From the NCBI RefSeq assembly GCF_963675165.1, contig NC_087388.1:372001-436000 (forward strand): a stretch of DNA of 64,000 nt. The letters are read 5' to 3'. The stretch comes from Halichondria panicea. Its lineage: Eukaryota; Porifera; Demospongiae; Suberitida; Halichondriidae. Below are positions 35,341 to 45,018 of this stretch, in pieces. Below the pieces are notes generated by a model that searched no databases, was not told where the DNA came from, and saw only the letters and a list, made by a program, of their open reading frames with translations. Every line of letters begins with the position of its first letter. Position 1 is the stretch's first letter. Position numbers and translations under genes: made by a program.

Positions 35341-35698
35341 AAATTAGTTGAACAGTAGCATTCATTCAGAATGTAGAATCACTCCACACCTTTGAACTTG
35401 ATGTTTGATACTGTTTCAGAGCTTTTTGAAGACTCTCTTGTGTGGTCTTGACTAATGTCCTCTGTGTAATAAAGAAAATTTTGCAGTAATCTTAGCATAT
35501 TAGCAAAGCTACTGAATGAATGAAATACACTCAGTCTTATCTAGTTACTAAATCTAGTAGATCTAGCTATGTCAAACTTGTTTCTCCCCAGCCAACCTGC
35601 TCTGTTATTAACAGGTCTAGTCGGTGGCCAGCTGGCCGAAGACCCTCAGCTGAGGATCGACCGTGTGAGATGCTACGAAGAATTCGTTTTGTCTCCAT
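30502..35698 (-). CDS. Uncharacterised coiled-coil and HEAT/ARM-repeat protein, 28 exons
   Basis: Proposed exons: 35597-35698, 35390-35461, 35215-35289, 35046-35120, 34742-34849, 34149-34473, 33749-34006, 33652-33698, 33432-33588, 33299-33321, 33148-33249, 32984-33073, 32864-32904, 32698-32792, 32602-32651, 32471-32527, 32363-32419, 32237-32297, 32124-32171, 31996-32069, 31543-31731, 31375-31467, 31279-31315, 31121-31212, 30989-31062, 30868-30919, 30709-30795 and 30502-30597 (stop). They sum to 2,637 bp, exactly 879 codons, with every phase consistent. Residues 1-155 are coiled coil (for example TQESLQKALKQYQ, GRLQWLEQHLEKML). Residues 160-340 are Ser-rich and probably disordered. A second coil (NDIETLKKLIVNAGQAATNL) follows, then a basic stretch. 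From about residue 500 there are helix pairs of HEAT/ARM type, such as KNEVIRTEAITAL and DPSNYVRVQVVRLFSNM. I do not recognise a named family. The first exon is the least certain, because its donor GTTGGC is weak. Confidence 0.75.
34500..34700. repeat. Possible degenerate terminal-repeat fragment
   Basis: Starts acagtggaaccctttaatta and contains a G run and ggctgttaaggcgtgtggct. A similar end in opposite orientation (aagagtggttccactgta) is at 50477-50494. It resembles a shared transposon tip but has no defined boundaries. Confidence 0.35.
35297..35337. repeat. TG microsatellite near splice acceptor
   Basis: (TG)20, a sense-strand CA tract 8 bp upstream of the acceptor of exon 35215-35289 in the coiled-coil/HEAT gene. 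Confidence 0.93.
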
Positions 35699-35838
35699 TT
35701 TCTTGTAGCCCCGAGCAGAAGCATCCAAAGCCAGCCCCACCCCCTTTTTTTGTCAAAACAAAATCTTGCACATGCGCAATAGGACTGCATAAAACTTTAT
35801 GGAAACTGCAATAATTATATAATTCTCTTGAAACAGAG
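35570..35838. promoter_or_regulatory. Head-to-head promoter block shared by HEAT gene and receptor copy 1
   Basis: Only 140 bp separate the proposed HEAT-gene ATG (35698, minus) from the receptor ATG (35839, plus), so the two promoters must overlap. The segment 35580-35780, including the HEAT-gene first exon, is repeated upstream of receptor copy 3 (44740-44950), with matches such as ctgctctgttattaacaggt and gatgctacgaagaattc. No TATA box is obvious. Confidence 0.6.
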
Positions 35839-38055
35839 ATGGCTGTTCACAAAAGTTTAACTTCAAGCCTCCTATTGATATTGTGGATACTAATCTGTAC
35901 AAACACTGCAGCAGCAAGTAAAAGCAGAACTATTCGCATTCTGAGTCTGCTTCCATCAAGCCCATACTCACCCTCTCAGAGCGATGGCCCTGTGATATCA
36001 TTGGCACTGGATATGGCAAAGAAGCAGATCAACAGTCAGATAGAAATACTACCTGATTATCGAATAAAACTGGTCCACGAAGACAGCGTCTGCAATAACT
36101 CTGCAAAAGCATACCAAGCAATTTTGAAAACTTACTACAATGAACAAACTGTTATCGGTGTGATTGATCCTGGTTGCTCAAGCTCCACTCTAGCTTTGTT
36201 GAGCCGCAAAGAGATTTCTTTGGTGACTTTACACGGTGGAGGAAGCCCTGCACTGTCCAATAGAATCAAGTTTCCCTACGCATTAGGATCACTTGGATCA
36301 AATGAACGATTTGCTCGCTTTGCTGTAAAGTTAATGCAAAAGAGCAATTGGTCAAGAATTGGAGTTCTGTTTGACGAATCTGATACTTCCAACTTGATGA
36401 TAATCAACACGTTGTTGAAAGAGGCCATAATACTATCTAATGAAGGATTCCTCTCCTCTGTTTCTGAAACGTATCTACCACTAACAGATATCACCGAAAT
36501 ATATCTCCGTGTAATCTTTCTCTTCACCCCTGTAGCAATCACCCAGAGAGTGCTTTGCCTAGCCCAACATCGAGGGATGGTATATGATAAGTATCAATGG
36601 ATTGTTGTTGGAAATACATTTAATGAAGTGGCTCAAGACATTACCTTCTCTTATGACCATAAAGAGTACAATTGCTCTGAAGAAGACATGAAAACCATCG
36701 CACTCAATGGAGTTTATTTTCTCAAATACAGACTATCTTCACTAAATGAATCAACTGCATCCACTTATTCCAGATACTCCTTTGCTAAGTATGATCAACG
36801 ATTACGTGATAGGATTGAAAACTACAACTCGCAGAAGTCTATGGCATTCAACATTTCCTATTCTTCTCGAACTACATACTTCTACGATTCACTATGGGCG
36901 TGGGCAGTAGTTTTGGACAGACTCACAAAGAAACACTCCAGCCTCAACCTTACTAGTCAAAAATACGGCAACACCACGTTATCAGATATGATTGTTGATG
37001 AATTCTACAGCCTAGACTTCAGTGGAGTGTCAGGAAGAATCAAGTTTAACAATACTTCTGGATTTTTGACAAGAATGATATCTTTATTTCAAGTAATAGA
37101 TGGAAAGCCAATGCTGATTGCCCACTACGATGGAGAGTCATTTACGAAGGTCGGACCATTTGTTAGCATTCCTGACCGCTTTGAAGACAAAGTTTCAACT
37201 GCTAATGATGGGATAATTCCCGTTTTTCTTATCTTTGCAACAATGGAGTTGATAGCCGTAGTATTCCTTCACGTAATAACGATCAAGTACCGATCTCACC
37301 CCTCTGTTAAAGCGTCAAGTTTTGTACTAAGCCAACTCATTTACTTGGGATGCTATCTTTACTTGCTTAGCTTGTTTTTCATTATAATCCAGAGTCATAG
37401 CCAAATTGACGGGCCTTCTACTGAAATACTTCAAAATTTAATCACACCCTGGTTGCATCCTATCACATTTACATTGATGGTTGGGACTGTAGGAGCTCGT
37501 ACCTTTAGATTGTATCGGATATTCGGACCCTTTGGCATGCAAAAATTCCTTACTAATACGAATTTGATTATTTTTGTGTTTTTTTTGGTTTTTATTGATG
37601 TCATTGTCGGCACTCTTTGGACTGCTATTGACCCTTTGAAACTGTATGTAATATACCTGAGAACCGATGCTGGTCGAATTGTTGTGCGACGCTGGAGAAG
37701 TACCCATAATGCTGTGTGGTATGCATTAGCGTATGTATACAATGGACTGATTTTCTTAAGTGTGGTTGTGCTGGCTTTATTAACTCGTTCTATTAATTCT
37801 AAATTTTTTTCTACTAAAGCCGTTCGAGTGTCTTCCTATTTGGCAGGAATTGTGTATACTTTGGGAAATGCGATACAACTTCTGTATGCCCTTAACCCTG
37901 CAAAAAATTATAATAAGGATACTCTTGTCAGGATTCCATTTATTATCACTTTTATTTTGTATAGCATTCTCATCTTCTTGTTTATTCTATTGGTCAGTCT
38001 TCCTCCACTCATCCCTATATTTCGAGAGATGTTTTGCAAGTATCTACGTATTTAG
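35839..38055 (+). CDS. GABA-B-like class C G-protein-coupled receptor, copy 1
   Basis: Intronless, 738 residues. A signal peptide (residues 1-26, SSLLLILWILICTNTAAAS) is followed by a Venus-flytrap ligand-binding domain (about 30-445) and seven membrane helices (about 456-735). GABA-B receptor hallmarks are DPGCSSSTLALLSR, GGSPALSNRIKFPYALGS and WTAIDPLKL in the second extracellular loop region. There is no cysteine-rich linker between the two domains, which separates it from metabotropic glutamate receptors. It should bind a small extracellular ligand and signal through G proteins at the plasma membrane; which ligand cannot be said. There are many N-x-S/T sites in the ectodomain. The C-tail is very short (FREMFCKYLRI) and lacks the RFRLCERAARS end of copies 2 and 3. 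A possible polyadenylation signal AATAAA is at 38238. Confidence 0.92.
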   Translation: MAVHKSLTSSLLLILWILICTNTAAASKSRTIRILSLLPSSPYSPSQSDGPVISLALDMAKKQINSQIEILPDYRIKLVHEDSVCNNSAKAYQAILKTYYNEQTVIGVIDPGCSSSTLALLSRKEISLVTLHGGGSPALSNRIKFPYALGSLGSNERFARFAVKLMQKSNWSRIGVLFDESDTSNLMIINTLLKEAIILSNEGFLSSVSETYLPLTDITEIYLRVIFLFTPVAITQRVLCLAQHRGMVYDKYQWIVVGNTFNEVAQDITFSYDHKEYNCSEEDMKTIALNGVYFLKYRLSSLNESTASTYSRYSFAKYDQRLRDRIENYNSQKSMAFNISYSSRTTYFYDSLWAWAVVLDRLTKKHSSLNLTSQKYGNTTLSDMIVDEFYSLDFSGVSGRIKFNNTSGFLTRMISLFQVIDGKPMLIAHYDGESFTKVGPFVSIPDRFEDKVSTANDGIIPVFLIFATMELIAVVFLHVITIKYRSHPSVKASSFVLSQLIYLGCYLYLLSLFFIIIQSHSQIDGPSTEILQNLITPWLHPITFTLMVGTVGARTFRLYRIFGPFGMQKFLTNTNLIIFVFFLVFIDVIVGTLWTAIDPLKLYVIYLRTDAGRIVVRRWRSTHNAVWYALAYVYNGLIFLSVVVLALLTRSINSKFFSTKAVRVSSYLAGIVYTLGNAIQLLYALNPAKNYNKDTLVRIPFIITFILYSILIFLFILLVSLPPLIPIFREMFCKYLRI

Positions 38056-38760
38056 TCAATTCTTAGAAAGGACACACTTTATTAAAGACAAATTAGATAA
38101 TTATGGAGAAACTTTTATTTGTTTTATCTAAAATTATCTGCTTAGTTGAATTGACAGGGATAGTTCCCATACTACTATTCTATTGGGGGGGGGGGGGGTG
38201 AGCCAGTTGTGCATGTCTCAGTCCAATTTTTTTAATTAAATAAATTGTTAAATAAGTGCTAAAATATTTAATAGGTGTCTTACATACTGTATAGGTGTAC
38301 TAACACCTGGAGTGCATGAATAACACCTATAATGTTGTGTCATATGCCGGAAACCGTAACGCTTGTAGTATTGTAAACTGTGTGGGTTGACATAACCGTG
38401 CATGTATGGCTATATACACAGGCGGGCTACAATCAGAAGTTTTACCATTAACCCCACACTGTTTCGTTTATAGAGCCACTTGAGATGCGGGTGTTTTATA
38501 CACACATAGAATGACGTACTTCTTTCACAATGCCCTTACACGGTCTATATAGTGAGCTGCCTGCACTCCTATTCATTTATACTATATACTCCTGATAACA
38601 TGCACGCCAGGATACATACGTGACTATTGATTATAATGTTATGCATGTACACACATGCATGCATGCAAATTAATATGTCTGCTTGCATTAGCTGATATAT
38701 TAAAAGATAGCGTGTCAGAATGCCATGAGATCGTCCACAAGGCTAGCTGTATATAGTACC

Positions 38761-38798
38761 AAGGGCGTATACAGAGAAGATTTTCTGTATACGCCCTT
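38761..38798. repeat. Short hairpin, 14-bp perfect stem
   Basis: aagggcgtatacag at 38761-38774 pairs exactly with ctgtatacgccctt at 38785-38798; with one mismatch the stem extends to about 18 bp. It could be a rho-independent-like artefact, a structured RNA or a transposon tip. No run of T follows. Confidence 0.7.
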
Positions 38799-39092
38799 GA
38801 TAGTATTAAGACACCTATTTATTATATGATTATCTACGAAAATGTGAGAGACATGCACAACTGGCATTTTGATTTATTTAGCCCCCCACAGATATTAGTT
38901 TTTGTAGAATGAGTACACAACCATATATTATAATTGATTAAATTGCAATTTTTAATTAATCATGAAGAGTGCATGGTGAGCCTAAATTCTGGGCTATATG
39001 TACTAGTTGTCTAAGTCTTCTATGTAATAAAGGAAGTTTAGCAGAAATCTTATACCAAATAGAATAGTACATGTATATTTTGTTAGCTTGTG

Positions 39093-39214
39093 TTACTGCA
39101 TGACAACAGGATGATGACAATCATAACAGAAGCCAACCAAAATACTATATAATTATTTACTGCACGACAACAGGATGATGACAATCATAACAGAAGCCAA
39201 CCAAAATACTATAT
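39093..39214. repeat. 64-bp tandem duplication
   Basis: Two copies starting ttactgcatgacaacaggat and ttactgcacgacaacaggat, differing by one base over about 58 bp. Confidence 0.93.
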
Positions 39215-39873
39215 GTGACGGCCTAGGAAAACAACCCTTATGGAGCAAACTAATTAATTGTATTTTATTGCTTAATTAAATAAAGCAGTGCTTAAGCTTC
39301 AAATTGATTACAATATCACTCACTTTGCACCTTCCTACCCCAAAATATTTTCGGGTGAAAGGGGGACAGTATTGACCTACCGTTTTGAGAAACTAATGTT
39401 CCAAGTTCTATCTGCATATAAGAACAGCATGAAAAAATTCAATGGCTGCCTTGTAACGGCTATACAAAAAATTTTCAGATAAAAAAATTTTTTTTTTAGT
39501 TAGAGGAGATATTGAAGTTACTTCTTATGAAAGAAAACCAAAATCCTAAAATAGCTCTAAATATTTTACTTTGTAGTGTACTGAACATTATTAGTTTGCT
39601 CCATAAAGGTTGTTTTCCTAGGCCCTGTCACATATTTACTACATTGTGGTTGCAGTGCTCTTGCGGTATAGCCTGCAAAGGTATGAAACCACTGTAATAG
39701 GCAACATTTTGGCAAGGCCTAGGATTGTTTTTGGCCTCATGCTTTATTGATTTTGTATTCACTTCAGGTTTGAACTGGTACATGGTATGGTCTTAGTTTT
39801 TGTGCCTTTTGTTTTGAGTCTGTGGAGGCCGGCTAAGTCTATGCTCTGTTGAATTTGAGGGGCTTATTAATTT

Positions 39874-39993
39874 TCGCGGATTTCAGAATTCTACACAAAA
39901 ATTAAATTTAAAGGCGTGGCTTCCGGTAAGCAGTCATTCCGCGAACATTGTGCCTTTTGAGGATAGTACCTCGAAAATTTCGCGCTATACGGT
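39874..39993. repeat. Family-B element, right half only
   Basis: Contains acaaaaattaaattt, cattccgcgaacatt and the terminal cgcgctatacggta of family B, but no left tip. It lies directly upstream of receptor copy 2. Confidence 0.65.
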
Positions 39994-40062
39994 AGTCTCA
40001 TAATCCAGAATGCCATTCTGTAATAATTATTATCAATAAAAGTCAGCAATATTGTAAACAGA

Positions 40063-42309
40063 ATGGCTGTTCACAAAAGTTTAACTTCAAGCTTCCTATT
40101 GATATTGTGGATACTAATCTGCACAAACACTGAAGCAGCAAGTAAAAGCAGAACTATTCACATTCTGAGTCTGCTTCCATCAAGCCCAGACTCACCCTCT
40201 CAGAGTGATGGCCCTGCAATCTCATTGGCACTGGATATGGCAAAGAAGCAGATCAACAGTCAGATAGAAATACTACCAGATTATCGAATAGAACTGGTCC
40301 ACGAAGACAGCGTCTGCAATAACTCAGCTAAAGCATACCAAGCAATTTTGAGAACGTACTACAATGAACAAACTGTTATTGGTGTGATTGGTCCTGGTTG
40401 CTCAAGCTCCACTCTAGCTTTGTTGAGCCGCAAAGAGATTTCTTTGGTGACTTTACACGGTGGAGGAAGCCCTGCACTGTCCAATAGAATCAAGTTCCCC
40501 TACGCATTAGGATCACTTGGATCAAATGAAGGATTTACTCGCTTTGCTGTAAAGTTAATGCAAAAGAGCAATTGGTCAAGAATTGGAGTTTTATTTGATG
40601 AATCTGATACTTCCAACTTGATGACAATCAACACGTTGTTGAAAGAGGTCATAACACTATCTAATGAAGGATTCTTTTCCTCCGTTTCTGAAACGTATCT
40701 ACCACTATCAGATATCACCAGAACATATCTCCGTGTAATCTTTCTCTTTACCCCTGTAGCAATCACCCAGAGAGTGCTTTGCCTAGCCCAACATCAAGGG
40801 ATGGTATATGATGAGTATCAATGGATTGTTGTTGGAAATACATTTGATGAAGTGGCTCAAGACATTACCTTCTCTTATGATCATAAAGAGTACAATTGCT
40901 CTAAAGAAACTATGAAAACCATCACACTCAATGGAGTTTATTTTCTCGAGTTCAAAATTTCTTCACTAAATGAATCAACTGCATCCACTTATTCCAGATA
41001 CTCTTTTGCTAAGTATGATCAACGATTACGTGATAGGATTGAAAACTACAACTCACAGAAGTCAATGGCGTTCAACATTTCCTATTCTTTTCGAACCACA
41101 TACTTCTACGATTCACTATGGGCGTGGGCAGTAGTTTTGGACAGACTCACAAAGAAACACTCCAGCTTGGACCTTACTGGTCAAAAATACGGCAACACCA
41201 CGTTATCAGATATGATTGTTGATGAATTCTACAGCTTAGACTTCAGTGGAGTGTCAGGAAGAATCAAGTTTAACAATTCTACTGGATTTTTGACAAGAAT
41301 GATATCATTATTTCAAGTAATAGATGAAATGCCAATGCTGGTTTCCCACTACGATGGAGAGTCATTTATGCAGGTCAGACCATTTATTAGCATTCCTGAC
41401 CGCTTTGAAGACAAAGTTTCAACTGTTAATGATGGGATAATTCCCGTTTTTCTTATCTTTGCAACGATGGAGTTGATAGCCGTAGTATTCCTTCACGTAA
41501 TGACGATCAAGTACCGATCTCACCCCTCCGTTAAAGCGTCAAGTGTTTTGCTAAGCCAACTCATTTACTTGGGATGCTATCTTTACTTGCTTAACTTGTT
41601 TTTCAATTTAATACACAGTCATAGTCAAATTGACGGGCCTTCTACTGAAATACTTCAAAATTTAATCACACCCTGGTTGCACCCTATCTCAATTACATTG
41701 ATAATTGGCACTGTAGGAGCTCGTACCTTTAGATTGTATCGAATATTTTTACACTATCTCAAACCAGGTAGATTCATTGCTAATAAGTACTTGTTTACTT
41801 TTGTGCTCTTTTTGGTTCTTATCGATGTCATCTTAGGCATTCTCTGGACTGCTATTGACCCTTTAAAACTGCATGTAATATACCTGAAAAATGAAGGCAA
41901 TGCTGGTCGAATTGTTGTGCGACGCTGGAGAAGTACCCATGAAGCTGTGTGGAATGCATTAATGTTTATATACAAGATACTGATTTACTTAAGTGTGGTT
42001 AGGCTGACTTTTTTAACTCGTTCTATTCGAAATCAATCTTTTTCTACTAAAGCTCTACGAACATTCTCCTATCTGGCAGGAGCTGTTTCTACTATAGGAA
42101 TTGCGATGAGATTTCTAAATCAATTTAAGTTTGCAAATAATGAAGATGCTCATGTCAGGATTAGCACTTTTATTTTGCTTAGCCTTCTCATCCTGCTTGT
42201 TATTTTATTAATCGGTCTCCCTCCACTCGTCCCTATATTTCGAGATCTGTTTCACAAGTATCTACCTACTCAAAGATTTAGACTCTGTGAAAGAGCTGCT
42301 CGATCTTAA
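40063..42309 (+). CDS. GABA-B-like class C G-protein-coupled receptor, copy 2
   Basis: Intronless, 748 residues, same architecture as copy 1: signal peptide, Venus-flytrap domain with GPGCSSSTLALLSR and SPALSNRIKFPYALGS, no cysteine-rich region, seven membrane helices with WTAIDPLKL, and a basic C-tail ending LPTQRFRLCERAARS. Most of the ectodomain is nearly identical to copy 1. Differences concentrate in the last three membrane helices and intracellular loop 2 (LHYLKPGRFIANKY here against GPFGMQKFLTNTN in copy 1), which suggests diverged coupling or gene conversion of the 5' part. It lacks the duplicated 5' flank shared by copies 1 and 3. Confidence 0.92.
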   Translation: MAVHKSLTSSFLLILWILICTNTEAASKSRTIHILSLLPSSPDSPSQSDGPAISLALDMAKKQINSQIEILPDYRIELVHEDSVCNNSAKAYQAILRTYYNEQTVIGVIGPGCSSSTLALLSRKEISLVTLHGGGSPALSNRIKFPYALGSLGSNEGFTRFAVKLMQKSNWSRIGVLFDESDTSNLMTINTLLKEVITLSNEGFFSSVSETYLPLSDITRTYLRVIFLFTPVAITQRVLCLAQHQGMVYDEYQWIVVGNTFDEVAQDITFSYDHKEYNCSKETMKTITLNGVYFLEFKISSLNESTASTYSRYSFAKYDQRLRDRIENYNSQKSMAFNISYSFRTTYFYDSLWAWAVVLDRLTKKHSSLDLTGQKYGNTTLSDMIVDEFYSLDFSGVSGRIKFNNSTGFLTRMISLFQVIDEMPMLVSHYDGESFMQVRPFISIPDRFEDKVSTVNDGIIPVFLIFATMELIAVVFLHVMTIKYRSHPSVKASSVLLSQLIYLGCYLYLLNLFFNLIHSHSQIDGPSTEILQNLITPWLHPISITLIIGTVGARTFRLYRIFLHYLKPGRFIANKYLFTFVLFLVLIDVILGILWTAIDPLKLHVIYLKNEGNAGRIVVRRWRSTHEAVWNALMFIYKILIYLSVVRLTFLTRSIRNQSFSTKALRTFSYLAGAVSTIGIAMRFLNQFKFANNEDAHVRISTFILLSLLILLVILLIGLPPLVPIFRDLFHKYLPTQRFRLCERAARS

Positions 42310-44127
42310 GGACATACTTAATTAATTGAGCAATTTGTATGTTTTTACCTCATATTAACCGCTTAGTAGAGTCATACAGGGATATAGTTCCCAGAATTAT
42401 ACTACAGTGCATTCCAGCAAATTTGCAAATTTTATGGAATGAGTACACATGTTTCCCCCAGAGGAGGTCCGACAGGCGCAGTGCAGCTCAAGCAATTAGC
42501 CTCTGATTACTCTCAGCAAAAACATACGACGTGGGCGTGGCGTGGGCGGATAATTATTGTTAATTGCCTGAGCAGAGCTGTGCAGTATTGGATCTTTATA
42601 CCAGTTATACTTTATACAGTTATACACCATATGTATTTGCTTGCTATTATACCAGCTATACTGTATAATATACTGTATAATCTATGAATTAACCAGTATA
42701 AAGTGTATAATATATAGTTGATAAAAAAGTATAGTTGTATAATTCAGTGTGTAGTTGTATAGTGTATATAACTGTATAATTGATACATCACACTTAGTAG
42801 AAAGCTGTATATTTGGTATACATGTAACGCTGTATAATTATACCACTTTATATTGACATTGCATATAACTATACAGTATAGTTGTATAGTGTGTAACTGC
42901 ATGCATGTATATGTATACATCACACTTAGTTGAAACTATATACTCTAACTCTATCATATTCCTAACCTACACTGCTAAAACATACAACATGTACTATATA
43001 GGGTGTAAATAAGACCTGATTTGGGGAGTAAACATAACTGAGTGTAAATATCATAGCATATAGGGCGTATATAGTCGGCTACAATAGCACGGGGTGTAAT
43101 CTACACTTGAATAGCACGGGGTGTAATCTACACTTGAATAGCATGGGGTGTAAACTACAATAGCATTAAGAGTGCATCATTATATACTACCAGTTTGCCT
43201 TTACTATACACTGTACTTTATTGATTGCAGTACAAAGTTCACTGAAGGAAGATATCCATCTAACACAGATAAATCAAGCATAAAACACATCACATTGAGC
43301 TAAAAAGTATATGTTTTGGAACGATACATAGTGTACAAATACTTTCTGGTAACATTCTAACATAATTATGGTTAGGTACAAAAGAAAAGAGTGCTGAGTC
43401 AGTTCCAACTACTGTGATGGTTGTAGTCTACTCGTACTCTACTGTGTCAAGTGATTGACACTTTTTGTGAGTTGAGGACAAATATAATGAAAGCACCGCA
43501 GGTGCTGATGCCTCGGTGGAGGTGCCAAAGCTACATAACATAAAACTACTAATAAGCTAGCTTTTATAATTATTATACACACATTGATTATAATTATCAT
43601 GATGAATTTTGCTGCATGCAATCAACCGAATAGAGTGGGTAATGAATGACCATGATTGTTGTTAAAAACGATCGATGCCAAAAGTTCAAGTCTAAAATTA
43701 ATGGCTGAAAGTCAGCAGAGCCTTGCAGCTCTCTGCTCACTCTTGCAGCTACCAATAGCTAGCATTCTAATGCAGAGCTAACTACTACTAAGTAGAGTAG
43801 TAACACTCGGTGAACAAGTTTTGCTACGGACTCTTCTGAAAAGGCTGCAATAGCATTCCAAGTTAAGTAAGCAAAACTAGGCATAACTCGAGAACGAAGC
43901 ATTATTTTGCAAATCCACGAATTAAAATCCAAGTAAACATGACTAGAAGCCTATAGAAACTCTTACTTGCACTTGATTGTACTATGCATATATAGCGCAT
44001 GTCCAAGACTAGAGCTAGCTAGCTAGCTGGGCTTCATCAACTTCAGTCACAATAGAATTTACAGGCCCCACCCATAATTATTAATTGAGGTGTGCGTTTT
44101 TTAGGAGACACATAATGTGTGATTATG
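42310..44127. other. AT-rich intergenic region after receptor copy 2
   Basis: Begins with the shared receptor 3' tail (to about 42475), then about 350 bp of interleaved tataccagttatac/gtataatatatagt motifs (42590-42960), then three 27-bp tandem units (43083-43160). No gene seen; the short frames have no support. Confidence 0.7.
43083..43160. repeat. 27-bp tandem repeat, 2.9 units
   Basis: aatagcacggggtgtaatct plus acacttg, twice exactly, then a third diverged unit (aatagcatggggtgtaaact). Confidence 0.95.
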
Positions 44128-44640
44128 CTACGAAGGATTTTGTCTCCAGCCTAGCCAGCAGCAGAGCTAGAGGCAGGCTTGAGGCTATTATGCTCCAAAT
44201 TTTACCAGTTATTCTATTCTCCAATTCCCAAGCTATAGCCCATTATTCTCATAAAAAATCATTATTCTTCATTAATCAATTCTTCATTAATTCAATTAAG
44301 CCTGCAAATAATGAAGATGCTCATGTCAGGATTAGCAATTTTATTTCGTATAGCCTTCTCATCCTGCTTGTTATCTTATTAATCGGTCTCCCTCCACTTG
44401 TCCCTATATTTCGAGATCTGTTTCGCAAGTATCTACCTACTCAAAGATTTAGACTCTGTGAAAGAGCTGCTCGATCTTAAGGACTGACATACTTCATTAA
44501 TTGAGCAATTTGTATGTTTTTTACCTCATATTAACCGCTTAGTAGAGTCATACCAGGGATAGTTCCCATAATTATACTATATATACAGTGCATTCCAGTA
44601 AATTTGCAAAATTTTATGGAATGAGTACACATGTTTCCCC
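44128..44640 (+). pseudogene. Internally deleted receptor relic (5' flank fused to 3' end)
   Basis: Positions 44128-44180 (gctacgaaggattttgtctc, cagcctagccagcagcagag) match the 5' flank of copy 3 at 44833-44880. From about 44299 the sequence jumps to the last membrane helix and tail of the receptor (NNEDAHVRISNF through RFRLCERAARS, stop at 44480), followed by the shared 3' tail to about 44640. Everything between, over 2 kb, is missing. It is closest to copy 2 at the 3' end. No start codon or signal peptide belongs to it, so it is not a functional receptor. Confidence 0.85.
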
Positions 44641-44739
44641 CACATGCATCTCTAATGCGCATGTCCCCTACAACTAATACCACCACTTCCGGCTTCCGGT
44701 AATAAGGTTTCACAATGTTTACACTTCCGCTATTATTTC

Positions 44740-45018
44740 TCGATCTCCCCAGCCAACCTGCTCTGTTATTAACAGGTCTAGTTGGTGGCCAGTTGACCGA
44801 AGACCCTCAGCTGAGGATTGACCGTGTGAGATGCTACGAAGAATTCTTTTTGTCTCCAGCCTAGCCAGCAGCAGAGCCAGCAGTGCATCCTCAGCCAGCC
44901 CCACCCCCCTTTTTTCTCTACAAAATCCTGCACATGCGCAATAGAACGTATAAATGACTCTAAAACTTACTATAAAACTTTACACAGATTCTAAATCAGC
45001 AATACTGAAAAACGGAGG
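44740..45018. promoter_or_regulatory. Duplicated 5' flank of receptor copy 3
   Basis: Repeats 35580-35838 upstream of copy 1, including the sequence that forms the proposed first exon of the coiled-coil/HEAT gene. Here the exon's ATG has become CTG (RLETKRILRSISHGQ on the minus strand), so only a relic of that exon came with the duplication. Probably contains the promoter of copy 3. Confidence 0.7.

Larger units (their letters stand above)
38056..40062. other. Intergenic region between receptor copies 1 and 2
   Basis: About 2 kb. The first 110 bp contains ctgcttagttgaattgacag and gggatagttcccata, a tail also found after the other receptor copies. Then come a G run (38187-38198), a perfect-stem hairpin (38761-38798), a 64-bp tandem duplication (39093-39214) and half of a family-B element (39874-39993) ending 70 bp before the ATG of copy 2. 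No gene seen. Confidence 0.75.

Noticed and set aside
42439..42687. 82-codon frame after receptor copy 2
   Set aside because: Lies in AT-rich repeat-like sequence with many tata motifs, no homologue recognised and no splice sites. Part of it is the shared receptor 3' tail.
44128..44480. Functional short receptor or single-helix protein starting near 44085
   Set aside because: The N-terminal part is unrelated flank sequence without a signal peptide. Only the last helix and tail of the receptor remain, so it is treated as a relic.
44719..44904. Minus-strand 60-codon frame upstream of receptor copy 3 as a gene
   Set aside because: It is the duplicated relic of the proposed first exon of the coiled-coil/HEAT gene, with its ATG changed to CTG and no downstream exons on that strand.
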